A DNA stretch of 7,025 bases from an uncultured Phycisphaerales bacterium. GTDB taxonomy: Bacteria > Planctomycetota > Phycisphaerae > Sedimentisphaerales > Anaerobacaceae. The position numbers and the translations under genes were made by a program. Each line of letters starts with the position of its first letter. The stretch's first letter is position 1. The notes under the pieces are model-generated. The model made no database searches and was not told the DNA's origin. It worked only from the letters and a program-made list of their open reading frames with translations. Positions 1 through 6,215 of this stretch are shown here, piece by piece. Location: contig CALEZT010000212.1 in assembly GCA_937927975.1 (NCBI GenBank), forward strand, positions 1 to 7,025. Reading direction: 5' to 3'.

Positions 1-3000
1 CGCCGGATCGGGCCAGTTACACCCATGGCGAGACGGTCACTCTGACCGCGGTTCCAGCGACCGGGTACAGCTTCAGTTCCTGGTCGGGAGACCTGTCCGG
101 GACAGCGGCATCTGTCACCATCACGATGAGCAGCAACAAATCGGTCGCTGCGGGATTCACGATCAACAGTTACACGCTCAATACCAGCGCCACGAATGGA
201 TCGATCACAAAAACCCCGAACCAAGGCACGTATACACACGGCGAGACGGTCACGTTGCAGGCCGTCCCCGCTGATGGGTACAACTTTGTGAATTGGTCCG
301 GCGACATGACGGGTGCGACCAGTCCTACGACGCTGATGATGGATTCGAACAAGTCGGTGACCGCCATCTTCGCGGCCAACACGTACACCCTGCAGACGAA
401 CGCGACGAACGGATCGGTGACGCGAACGCCGGATCGGGCCAGTTACACCCATGGCGAGACGGTCACTCTGACCGCGGTTCCGACGACCGGGTACAGCTTC
501 AGTTCCTGGTCGGGAGACATCACTGGCACAGCGGCATCTGTCACGATCACGATGAACAGCAACAAGTCGGTTGCTGCGGGCTTTACGATCAACAGCTACA
601 CGCTCAATACCAGCGCTGCGAACGGTTCGATCACCAAGAACCCGAACCAAGGCACGTACACACACGGCGAGACGGTCACGTTGCATGCAGTCCCCGCCGA
701 GGGGTATAACTTCGTGAATTGGTCCGGCGATCTGGCGGGCAGCACCAGTCCTACGACGCTGGTGATGGATTCGAACAAGTCGGTGACCGCCACCTTCGCG
801 GCCAATACGTACACCCTGCAGACGAACGCGACAAACGGATCGGTGACGCGAACGCCGGATCGGGCCAGTTACACCCATGGGGAGACGGTGATTCTTACGG
901 CGGTTCCGGCGACAGGCTACAGTTTTGGCAGTTGGTCCGGAGATGCATCGGGCACGACTGCGACTGTGGCCATCACCATGAACGCCAACAAGTCCGTGAC
1001 GGCCGGCTTCACCGCCAACGCCTACACGCTTTCGGTCAGCGCCCTCAACGGCACGGTGACGGCCAGCCCGAGTCAGGCGACGTACACGCATGGCCAGGTC
1101 GTCACCCTGACCGCGGCTCCGTCTGCCGGCTACGGTTTCAGCAGTTGGTCGGGGGATGCCTCCGGAACGGCGGCTTCGACGACGGTCACGATGGACTCGA
1201 ACAAGTCTGTCACCGCGGCCTTCGTGTTGAACACGTACACCCTGAACATCAGTTCCGCCAATGGCACGGTAACGAAGAGCCCAAATCAGGCGACCTACAC
1301 GCACGGTCAGACGGTCACTGTGACCGCGGTACCGGCGACCGGGTACAGCTTCAGTTCCTGGTCGGGAGACCTGTCCGGCACGGTGGCGTCTGCAACGATT
1401 ACAATGGACGGCAACAAATCGGTCGCTGCGGGCTTCACGATCAACAGCTACACGCTCAATACCAGCGGCGCAAACGGTTCGATCACCAAGAACCCGGACA
1501 AGAGCACCTACAACCACGGCGAGACGGTCACGTTGCAGGCAGTCCCCGCGGAGGGCTACAACTTCGTGAATTGGTCCGGCGATCTGACGGGCAGCGCCAA
1601 TCCCGCGACCCTCGTGATGGACTCGAACAAGACCGTGGCCGCTGCCTTCGCCACCAATACGTACACTCTGCAAACGAACGCGACGAATGGATCGGTGACG
1701 CGAACGCCGGACCAGGCCAGTTTCGCCCATGGCGAGACGGTCACTCTCACGGCCGTTCCGGCAACAGGCTACAGTTTCAGCGGTTGGTCCGGCGACGCAT
1801 CCGGCTCGACTGCGACGGTCGCCATCACCATGAACGCCGACAAGTCCGTGACGGCCGGCTTCACCGCCAACGCCTACACGCTTTCGGTCAGCGCCTCCAA
1901 CGGCTCGGTGACGGTGAACCCGATTCGGGCGACCTACGCCCATGGCGAGGTCGTCACCCTGACCGCGGTTCCATCGGTCGGATACAGCTTCGCCAGTTGG
2001 TCGGGCGATGCCTCCGGAACGGCGACCTCCACGACGGTCACGATGGACTCGAACAAGTCCGTGACCGCGGCCTTTGCCTTGAACACGTACACCCTGAGCG
2101 TCACATCCGCCAACGGCACGGTAACGAAGAACCCCAGTCAGGCAACGTACAACCATGGCGACGTCGTCGCCCTGACCGCCGAGCCGGCGGAGGGATACGA
2201 ATTCGCCGGGTGGTCCGGCGACCTGACCGGAAGCTCGAATCCCGCGACGTTGACCATGACCAGCAACAAGTCGGTCACGGCCCACTTCACGGCCGTCAGC
2301 AACGACAATGAGGCCCCGGTTCTGTTTGGCTTTTCGCCTCTGGCCGACGCGATTCAGGTTCCGCTGAACTCCCTGGTCCTCCTGCGAATTACCGATTCCG
2401 GCGACGGCGTGGACGCCAATACCGTGAGCATTCGGGTCAATGACAACGTCGTATACGCCGGCAACGTTGCCAGCGTCAGCGGCGATCACGGCGTGTGCCG
2501 TCGGGTGGGAACGCCGGCGCACTATGTCTACGCATTTCAGCCGGTCGAGGACTTCGACTACGATTCGACGGTCGCCGTGACGGTCAACGCCGCGGACCTG
2601 GCGGGCAACGCGATGGCCCAGCAGTCCTACTCCTTCCGGACGCAGATGCGTACCTTCGGCAGCAACCACTGCGCCAGTTGGGGGCCGGATGGGCTGGACA
2701 AGGGGGGAGCCGCGACCGTCTGCGACGCCGGCGGCAACGTATGGGTGGTCTGGCACGCGGGCGATGCGGGCTCGCGGGACATCTACATTTCTCGCCTGAC
2801 GTCGGGCCAGGAACAGTTCAGCGGTCCGATCCAGTTGACCTCGAACGCCTCGGACCAGTGCAATCCGGACATCGCGATCGGCCCCGACGGGCGGCTGTTC
2901 GTCGTCTGGCAGGACAATCGGCGGGGCAACTGGGACATCTACCTTCGCACCTCGGCCGACGGGGTCACCTGGTCGTCGGAGGCCGAGGCGACCGACTTCA

Positions 3001-4355
3001 CCAACGACGAGACGAACCCTGTGATCGCGGTCGATGCCCGGTCGCCCAGCTACGCCTACATCGCCTGGCAGGACAATCGGGCCGGCAATCAGGATATCTA
3101 CGTGGCCAGTTCGAGCACCCACTTCGCCTCCAAGACGGTCGCATGCGTGACCTCGAACGTTCAGGACCAGATCGGGCCTCGCATCGCGGTGGACGGGGCC
3201 AATGGGGTCTACCTCGTGTGGACCGATTTCCGCAACGGCGCCGCGGATGTCTACGGCGCGGCCTCCAGCAGCGGGCCGTGGACGAACGTCGCGGTCGCAA
3301 CCGGCGTAGGCAGCCAGTCCGCTCCGGATATCGCCGCCGAGCCGGGCGGGTACTCGCTTCACTTCGTGTGGGTGAATCGAGTGGACAACCAGGACGATGT
3401 CTTCTATGGGACTTCGATCGGTCTGCCGGCCAGTCCGCTGGCGGGCATCAACATCATCGACGACACGTCCTCCGCGGACCAGCGGACGCCCGCCATCGTG
3501 GCGGCCGGCTCCGGCGGGACCGCGAGGGTGTTCGCGGCATGGCAGGACTTCCGCAACGCCGCGGACGGCTTGGACACGGACCTCTACGCCGCGGAGATCA
3601 AGGACGGCAGCGTGACGAACCTGTTCGTCGGCGACGGCTGGACCCGCACGAACCAGACCGAGCCGTGCATCGGCGTCGATCTGTTCGGGCGACCCTACGT
3701 GGTCTGGACGGACGAGCGAAACGCCAAGGACGAGATCTACTTCGCGGCCAGCACCTTCGTGGAGCCGACGCCGCTGGATGTGCGGATGGTCGTGGGCGCC
3801 ACGGGCGGGACCGTCGGCGTCGCGTCGCCCACGCAACTGGACGATGTGTCGGTGGTGATCCCGGCCGGCGCGTGCGCGTACGATGTCACCGTCAGTATCG
3901 CCAGGATCTGGAATCTCGAGCCCGGCCTGCCCGCGGATATCCTGCCCTACGAGTTCGGGCCCAGCGGTCTGCAGTTTGAGGCGCCGGTGACCATCACGAT
4001 TCCCTACGCGGTCGCCGACTTCCCCGGCGATCCGCCTCAGCCGTACTGGTACGATACGATGACCGGGGCCATGAGCCAGCAGGGCATCACGAACATCCAG
4101 TACGTGGCCCTGTCCTCGACGCTCCACGCCCTGCGGTTCCAGACGACGCACTTCACGCCGTACGCGGTCGTAGGCGAAGTGGAAGAGGGAATCGTGCCCA
4201 CGGGCGGCAGCAGCGGCGGCGGTGGCTGCTCGCTCTCGCCGGCAGCGGCCGGGGCGTCTGGCGCCATGGAGTACTTCGTCCCGTTCACCTTGCTGGCCCT
4301 GGCCATGGTCGGTCTTCGGATCAAAGATAAGAGACGCCATTCGAAGCCGCGGTAA
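1..4355 (+). CDS. Giant modular surface protein: InlB B-repeats, Ig-like, beta-propeller, ZU5-like, sorting tail (5' partial)
   Basis: The frame is open from the left edge (first full codon at base 3) to TAA at 4353-4355, so the start and any signal peptide lie upstream; the ATG at 126 is internal to a repeat. About 1450 residues are visible. Order: eleven divergent InlB B-repeat units (1-2300, one partial; typical words THGETVTLTAVPATGYSF, WSGD, SNKSVTA.F); an Ig-like Big_5-type domain (about 2301-2642, ending DLAGN...YSFRT); seven WQDNR..N.DIY-type motifs suggesting a seven-bladed propeller (about 2660-3765); a ZU5-like beta domain (about 3775-4180, GGTV, VVIPAGA, YEFGPSGLQFEAPVTI, THFTPYAVV); a Gly/Ser linker with GGGGC, a hydrophobic helix and a basic end. 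The architecture implies export and cell-surface display or binding; ligand and exact role are unknown. No catalytic site was recognised. A terminator-like hairpin follows, so it is probably transcribed separately from the downstream cluster. Confidence 0.93.
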   Translation, partial: PDRASYTHGETVTLTAVPATGYSFSSWSGDLSGTAASVTITMSSNKSVAAGFTINSYTLNTSATNGSITKTPNQGTYTHGETVTLQAVPADGYNFVNWSGDMTGATSPTTLMMDSNKSVTAIFAANTYTLQTNATNGSVTRTPDRASYTHGETVTLTAVPTTGYSFSSWSGDITGTAASVTITMNSNKSVAAGFTINSYTLNTSAANGSITKNPNQGTYTHGETVTLHAVPAEGYNFVNWSGDLAGSTSPTTLVMDSNKSVTATFAANTYTLQTNATNGSVTRTPDRASYTHGETVILTAVPATGYSFGSWSGDASGTTATVAITMNANKSVTAGFTANAYTLSVSALNGTVTASPSQATYTHGQVVTLTAAPSAGYGFSSWSGDASGTAASTTVTMDSNKSVTAAFVLNTYTLNISSANGTVTKSPNQATYTHGQTVTVTAVPATGYSFSSWSGDLSGTVASATITMDGNKSVAAGFTINSYTLNTSGANGSITKNPDKSTYNHGETVTLQAVPAEGYNFVNWSGDLTGSANPATLVMDSNKTVAAAFATNTYTLQTNATNGSVTRTPDQASFAHGETVTLTAVPATGYSFSGWSGDASGSTATVAITMNADKSVTAGFTANAYTLSVSASNGSVTVNPIRATYAHGEVVTLTAVPSVGYSFASWSGDASGTATSTTVTMDSNKSVTAAFALNTYTLSVTSANGTVTKNPSQATYNHGDVVALTAEPAEGYEFAGWSGDLTGSSNPATLTMTSNKSVTAHFTAVSNDNEAPVLFGFSPLADAIQVPLNSLVLLRITDSGDGVDANTVSIRVNDNVVYAGNVASVSGDHGVCRRVGTPAHYVYAFQPVEDFDYDSTVAVTVNAADLAGNAMAQQSYSFRTQMRTFGSNHCASWGPDGLDKGGAATVCDAGGNVWVVWHAGDAGSRDIYISRLTSGQEQFSGPIQLTSNASDQCNPDIAIGPDGRLFVVWQDNRRGNWDIYLRTSADGVTWSSEAEATDFTNDETNPVIAVDARSPSYAYIAWQDNRAGNQDIYVASSSTHFASKTVACVTSNVQDQIGPRIAVDGANGVYLVWTDFRNGAADVYGAASSSGPWTNVAVATGVGSQSAPDIAAEPGGYSLHFVWVNRVDNQDDVFYGTSIGLPASPLAGINIIDDTSSADQRTPAIVAAGSGGTARVFAAWQDFRNAADGLDTDLYAAEIKDGSVTNLFVGDGWTRTNQTEPCIGVDLFGRPYVVWTDERNAKDEIYFAASTFVEPTPLDVRMVVGATGGTVGVASPTQLDDVSVVIPAGACAYDVTVSIARIWNLEPGLPADILPYEFGPSGLQFEAPVTITIPYAVADFPGDPPQPYWYDTMTGAMSQQGITNIQYVALSSTLHALRFQTTHFTPYAVVGEVEEGIVPTGGSSGGGGCSLSPAAAGASGAMEYFVPFTLLALAMVGLRIKDKRRHSKPR
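597..1448 (+). repeat. Higher-order repeat block 1 (A-B-C-D, 852 bp)
   Basis: The four consecutive units are of distinct types, recognised from their first residues: A (YTLNTSAANGSITKNP), B (YTLQTNATNGSVTRTP), C (YTLSVSALNGTVTASP) and D (YTLNISSANGTVTKSP). The same order recurs in the next 852 bp. This indicates duplication of a four-unit block rather than of single units. Confidence 0.85.
1449..2300 (+). repeat. Higher-order repeat block 2 (A-B-C-D', 852 bp)
   Basis: Second A-B-C-D block: A (YTLNTSGANGSITKNP), B (YTLQTNATNGSVTRTP), C (YTLSVSASNGSVTVNP) and a D-like last unit (YTLSVTSANGTVTKNP). The second half of the last unit resembles type A instead (PAEGYEF, WSGDLTGSSNPATL, compared with PAEGYNF, WSGDLTGSANPATL in the A unit), so the array ends on a D/A mosaic. 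It runs directly into the Ig-like domain. Confidence 0.8.
4195..4352 (+). other. C-terminal sorting-type tail (Gly-rich, Cys, TM helix, basic end)
   Basis: This is the 3' end of the giant gene. It codes a short Gly/Ser stretch with GGGGCSLS (Cys codon 4227-4229), a spacer, a hydrophobic helix FVPFTLLALAMVGL (about 4275-4316) and the basic end RIKDKRRHSKPR. The tripartite layout is that of C-terminal protein-sorting signals. There is no Pro-Glu-Pro, which argues against a standard PEP-CTERM. A single Cys after a Gly run recalls the MYXO-CTERM, Synerg-CTERM, CGP-CTERM and JDVT-CTERM group, whose known or proposed processing enzymes are CPBP-family intramembrane proteases. A plain C-terminal membrane anchor is the alternative. 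Confidence 0.65.
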
Positions 4356-4404
4356 CCGGCGGAGGCAGGCGGATCGGACGCAGTGCCGCAAGTGAAAACC
4401 TCAG

Positions 4405-4434
4405 AACCGGTTCCCGTCTTGGAGACGGTCGGTT
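4405..4434 (+). other. Intergenic hairpin after the giant gene
   Basis: CCGTCT (4414-4419) pairs with AGACGG (4423-4428) across a TGG loop, and outside it AACCG (4405-4409) pairs with CGGTT (4430-4434) around a small internal loop. It lies about 50 bp after the stop codon and is not followed by a T run. It may act with the next hairpin in 3'-end formation or protection; an upstream-leader role for the glycosyltransferase cannot be excluded. Confidence 0.4.
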
Positions 4435-4447
4435 GAGAGATTTCGTG

Positions 4448-4493
4448 TCGCAGGCCTTCGGCCAGCCCATGTAGGCCTGCGATTTCTTTCCTT
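4448..4493 (+). terminator. Probable rho-independent terminator of the giant gene
   Basis: A perfect 10-bp inverted repeat, TCGCAGGCCT (4448-4457) and AGGCCTGCGA (4473-4482), encloses a 15-nt loop and is followed at once by a T-rich run, TTTCTTTCCTT (4483-4493). GGCC-TTC-GGCC (4453-4463) offers a smaller competing hairpin. The position between the giant gene and the glycosyltransferase fits termination. The T run is broken by C residues and the loop is long, so strength is uncertain. Confidence 0.6.
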
Positions 4494-4563
4494 GTGGGCA
4501 CGTCGGTCACGAAGCGAGTTGACGGCTCAAGAGAGAGACTCAGACCGCCAGCCCGGAACCCCA

Positions 4564-5409
4564 ATGACCCAGCTACGCAACGCGCAATCTCCGCATCGAG
4601 CGCCAGGCTCATGCAGGCAGGACTCGGATGCCAAGACGCACAACATTCTGGGCATCTACTTTAGCCTCGTGTCGTACCGAGACGTGATGACCGAGTTGGT
4701 GCGCTGGCGGGAGCGCAAGGAGTGGCATTATGTCACGCTCACGCCCCCTTACAGCGTCCTGATGTGCCGAGATGATTTGCGATTGATGGAGGCCACGCAG
4801 GGCGCGACGCTGACTTTGCCCGATGGAGTGGGGATCATTCTGGCGGCCAAGCTGCTTCGCTACCGGCATTCGGGCCGTGTCAGTGGTCCCACGCTCATGC
4901 TCAGGCTGTGCGACTGGGGTCGCGAAAAAAAGCTCAGGCACTTCTTCTACGGCGGGGCCCCCGGCGTGGCAGAGGCTCTCACCCAGAGGCTTTCGTCCAG
5001 GTATCCAGGTTTGGACGTGGCTGGCGTTCATTGCCCTCCGTTTCGAGACCTTACGCCGCAAGAGGACGCGGAAATCGTCGAGAAGATCCATGCCGCCAGG
5101 CCCGACGTAGTCTGGGTCGGACTCGGGTCTCCGAAACAGGAAAAATGGATGGCCGAGCACCTCGGCAGGATCGACGCCGCGGCTCTGATCGGCGTCGGCG
5201 CGGCGTTCGATTTCCACTCGGGCCGTGTGAAGTGGGCCCCGAAGTGGATGCGGGCCCTTGGGATCGAATGGGCCTACCGCCTTGTCACCGAACCCAGACG
5301 AATGTGGCGTCGTAACGTCAACAGCTTCGTGTTTCTTGCACGGGTCTTGCAGCAGTGTATGGTTTCAATCGCTGGCAAACGGGAGCATGTTCCGAGTGAA
5401 TCCAAGTAG
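4564..5409 (+). CDS. WecG/TagA/CpsF-family glycosyltransferase (GT26)
   Basis: The 281-residue product belongs to the family that transfers a sugar (for example an N-acetylmannosamine-type residue) from a UDP-sugar to a lipid-linked acceptor on the inner face of the membrane, in exopolysaccharide, teichoic-acid or enterobacterial common antigen synthesis. Visible hallmarks: NILGI near residue 27, LPDGVG with the conserved Asp87 that is proposed as catalytic in family members, GSPKQE (P190-E193), GVGAAFD (210-216), WAPKWMRALGIEWAYRL and EPRRMWRR near the C-terminus, which in this family helps membrane association. Start: ATG at 4564 with a weak GGAA 5 nt upstream; a TTG at 4492 would add 24 residues without family resemblance and would overlap the terminator. 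The segment usually reading TPNPE is TPPYS here (60-64). Neighbouring EpsI and exosortase genes point to an exopolysaccharide/exosortase locus. Donor and acceptor cannot be told from sequence. Confidence 0.9.
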   Translation: MTQLRNAQSPHRAPGSCRQDSDAKTHNILGIYFSLVSYRDVMTELVRWRERKEWHYVTLTPPYSVLMCRDDLRLMEATQGATLTLPDGVGIILAAKLLRYRHSGRVSGPTLMLRLCDWGREKKLRHFFYGGAPGVAEALTQRLSSRYPGLDVAGVHCPPFRDLTPQEDAEIVEKIHAARPDVVWVGLGSPKQEKWMAEHLGRIDAAALIGVGAAFDFHSGRVKWAPKWMRALGIEWAYRLVTEPRRMWRRNVNSFVFLARVLQQCMVSIAGKREHVPSESK

Positions 5410-5412
5410 CGG

Positions 5413-5434
5413 CAGTTGACTGTCTGTCAGACTG
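5413..5434 (+). other. Small hairpin between glycosyltransferase and EpsI genes
   Basis: CAGT (5413-5416) and TGAC (5417-5420) pair with GTCA (5426-5429) and ACTG (5431-5434), with loop TGTCT and one bulged G. It lies just after the glycosyltransferase stop in the 61-bp gap. No T run follows, so it is not a classical terminator; an mRNA processing or stability element is possible. Chance occurrence is a real alternative. Confidence 0.3.
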
Positions 5435-5459
5435 AAACCTTGGGATGCAGCCCTCGGAC

Positions 5460-5464
5460 GGGAG
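5460..5464 (+). promoter_or_regulatory. Ribosome binding site of the EpsI gene
   Basis: GGGAG lies 6 nt before the ATG at 5471, a good match in sequence and spacing, and fixes that start. Confidence 0.7.
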
Positions 5465-5470
5465 ACCCTG

Positions 5471-6214
5471 ATGGAGATAGACAACAACCAAAGCCTCAAA
5501 CCCTTGATTGCAGCCGCAATGGCTGCCGCGGTGATAGTCTTCATTTCTGATCTTGCGTATCGCACGATGGTAGTACGTGCGTCATCCTCGCTTACAAGGG
5601 CTCCAATTGACCCTGCCGTGCTGGAACGATTCCCGTTTCAGATTGGGAATTGGACGGGCCGGGATATCCCTATGGATGAAGCTGTCGCTCGAGCTACGGG
5701 AACCGATGCACGCATAAATCGTCAATACCAACGCGACAGTGGGCTGGAATCCATTGGATTATATGTCGCGACTGGCGGTGCAGCGCGGGCTTTGGTGGCT
5801 CATCGGCCCGAGGTGTGCTATTTGGCCAGTGGCTGGACACTTGATGATCGCCATTCTGTGGTCTTGAGGCTGGTAGATGGGAAGACCCTACCATGTACCA
5901 TATTCCAGTTCTCTCGCGGCGGATTGAACAACAGCGAGAAGACGGTCCTGCACTACTACATCGTGGATGGAGAGTACTGTGGCGATGTCTCGCAGTTGCG
6001 GCGGAAGGTCTGGCGTGGTTCGGACTCCATAGGCTATGCCGTGCAAGTGCAGATTGCCACGGATGATGTGGGAATCCAGGCTTCCGATTGGGGGACGGAT
6101 CTTGTTTCTGCTTTTGCCGTCGAATCGGCTGAGCCAATAGCTCAGTTGTTCACCCATCATCAAGCCAATGCGGAACAAAGCGTGGCTCGGTCCAGCTCAA
6201 GAGAAGGGAAGTGA
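5471..6214 (+). CDS. epsI: EpsI-domain protein, exosortase-associated
   Basis: The 247-residue product is an EpsI-family (DUF3485) protein, a family found almost only beside or fused to exosortases in exopolysaccharide loci; its biochemical role is not settled. An N-terminal hydrophobic helix (about 11-26, IAAAMAAAVIVFIS) would anchor it with the rest outside the cytoplasm. Family marks are IGNWTGRDIPMD (58-69) and HRPEVCYLASGW (111-122), the latter matching the conserved PE.C...GW motif with its Cys at 116. Length is normal for a stand-alone EpsI. A good ribosome binding site precedes the ATG. The stop is 1 bp from the exosortase start, so the two are translated from one message. Base composition looks lower in GC than the giant gene. 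The gene symbol reflects the domain family, not proven orthology. Confidence 0.88.
   Translation: MEIDNNQSLKPLIAAAMAAAVIVFISDLAYRTMVVRASSSLTRAPIDPAVLERFPFQIGNWTGRDIPMDEAVARATGTDARINRQYQRDSGLESIGLYVATGGAARALVAHRPEVCYLASGWTLDDRHSVVLRLVDGKTLPCTIFQFSRGGLNNSEKTVLHYYIVDGEYCGDVSQLRRKVWRGSDSIGYAVQVQIATDDVGIQASDWGTDLVSAFAVESAEPIAQLFTHHQANAEQSVARSSSREGK
6204..6209 (+). promoter_or_regulatory. Ribosome binding site of the exosortase gene
   Basis: AAGGGA, located inside the last codons of the EpsI gene, ends 6 nt before the ATG at 6216. It supports that start and suggests tight translational linkage of the two genes. Confidence 0.6.
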
Positions 6215-6215
6215 T

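Larger units (their letters stand above)
1..2300 (+). repeat. Tandem array of 213-bp units (71-aa divergent InlB B-repeat domains)
   Basis: Full units begin at 171, 384, 597, 810, 1023, 1236, 1449, 1662, 1875 and 2088, each starting with a Tyr-Thr-Leu codon triplet; a partial unit fills 1-170. All ten full units are exactly 213 bp, so no indel has been tolerated. The encoded unit has the pattern YTL..S..NG.VT..P....Y.HGE.VTL.A.P..GY.F..WSGD..G.....T..M.SNKSV.A.F, which matches the divergent InlB B-repeat (Flg_new-like) beta-grasp fold common in bacterial surface proteins. Units fall into four sequence types. Because 213 is a multiple of three, other frames also stay open across the array and give long spurious ORFs. 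Confidence 0.95.

Noticed and set aside
719..2311. Long plus-strand open frame (530 codons) overlapping the repeat array
   Set aside because: The 213-bp period is a multiple of three, so a stop-free alternate frame is copied along the array. Its product is rich in R, H, Q and G without any fold pattern, and the real frame has clear domain sequence.
2495..3979. Long plus-strand open frame (494 codons) overlapping the propeller region
   Set aside because: It is an Arg/Gly-rich frame shadow typical of GC-rich DNA. The frame carrying WQDNR blades and Ig-like sequence is the coding one.
4366..4430. Possible c-di-GMP (GEMM-type) riboswitch in the gap, suggested by a GGACGCA-like stretch
   Set aside because: The conserved core segments of the GEMM motif were not found, and the hairpins do not match its layout.
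4492..4515. Possible sigma-54 type site around TGGGCACG, since some PEP-CTERM/exosortase loci use sigma-54 regulation
   Set aside because: The -24-like half is imperfect and no TTGC-type -12 half follows at the right spacing.
4519..4547. TTGACG as a possible -35 box before the glycosyltransferase
   Set aside because: No acceptable -10 box occurs at about 17 nt spacing (AGACCG there), so no promoter is claimed.
4037..4612. Minus-strand open frame of 191 codons across the end of the giant gene and the intergenic gap
   Set aside because: It overlaps well-supported coding sequence and the terminator-like hairpin, and shows no recognisable family or membrane pattern.
4609..5217. Minus-strand open frame of 202 codons opposite the glycosyltransferase
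   Set aside because: It lies wholly opposite a gene with strong GT26 motifs and has no family resemblance of its own.
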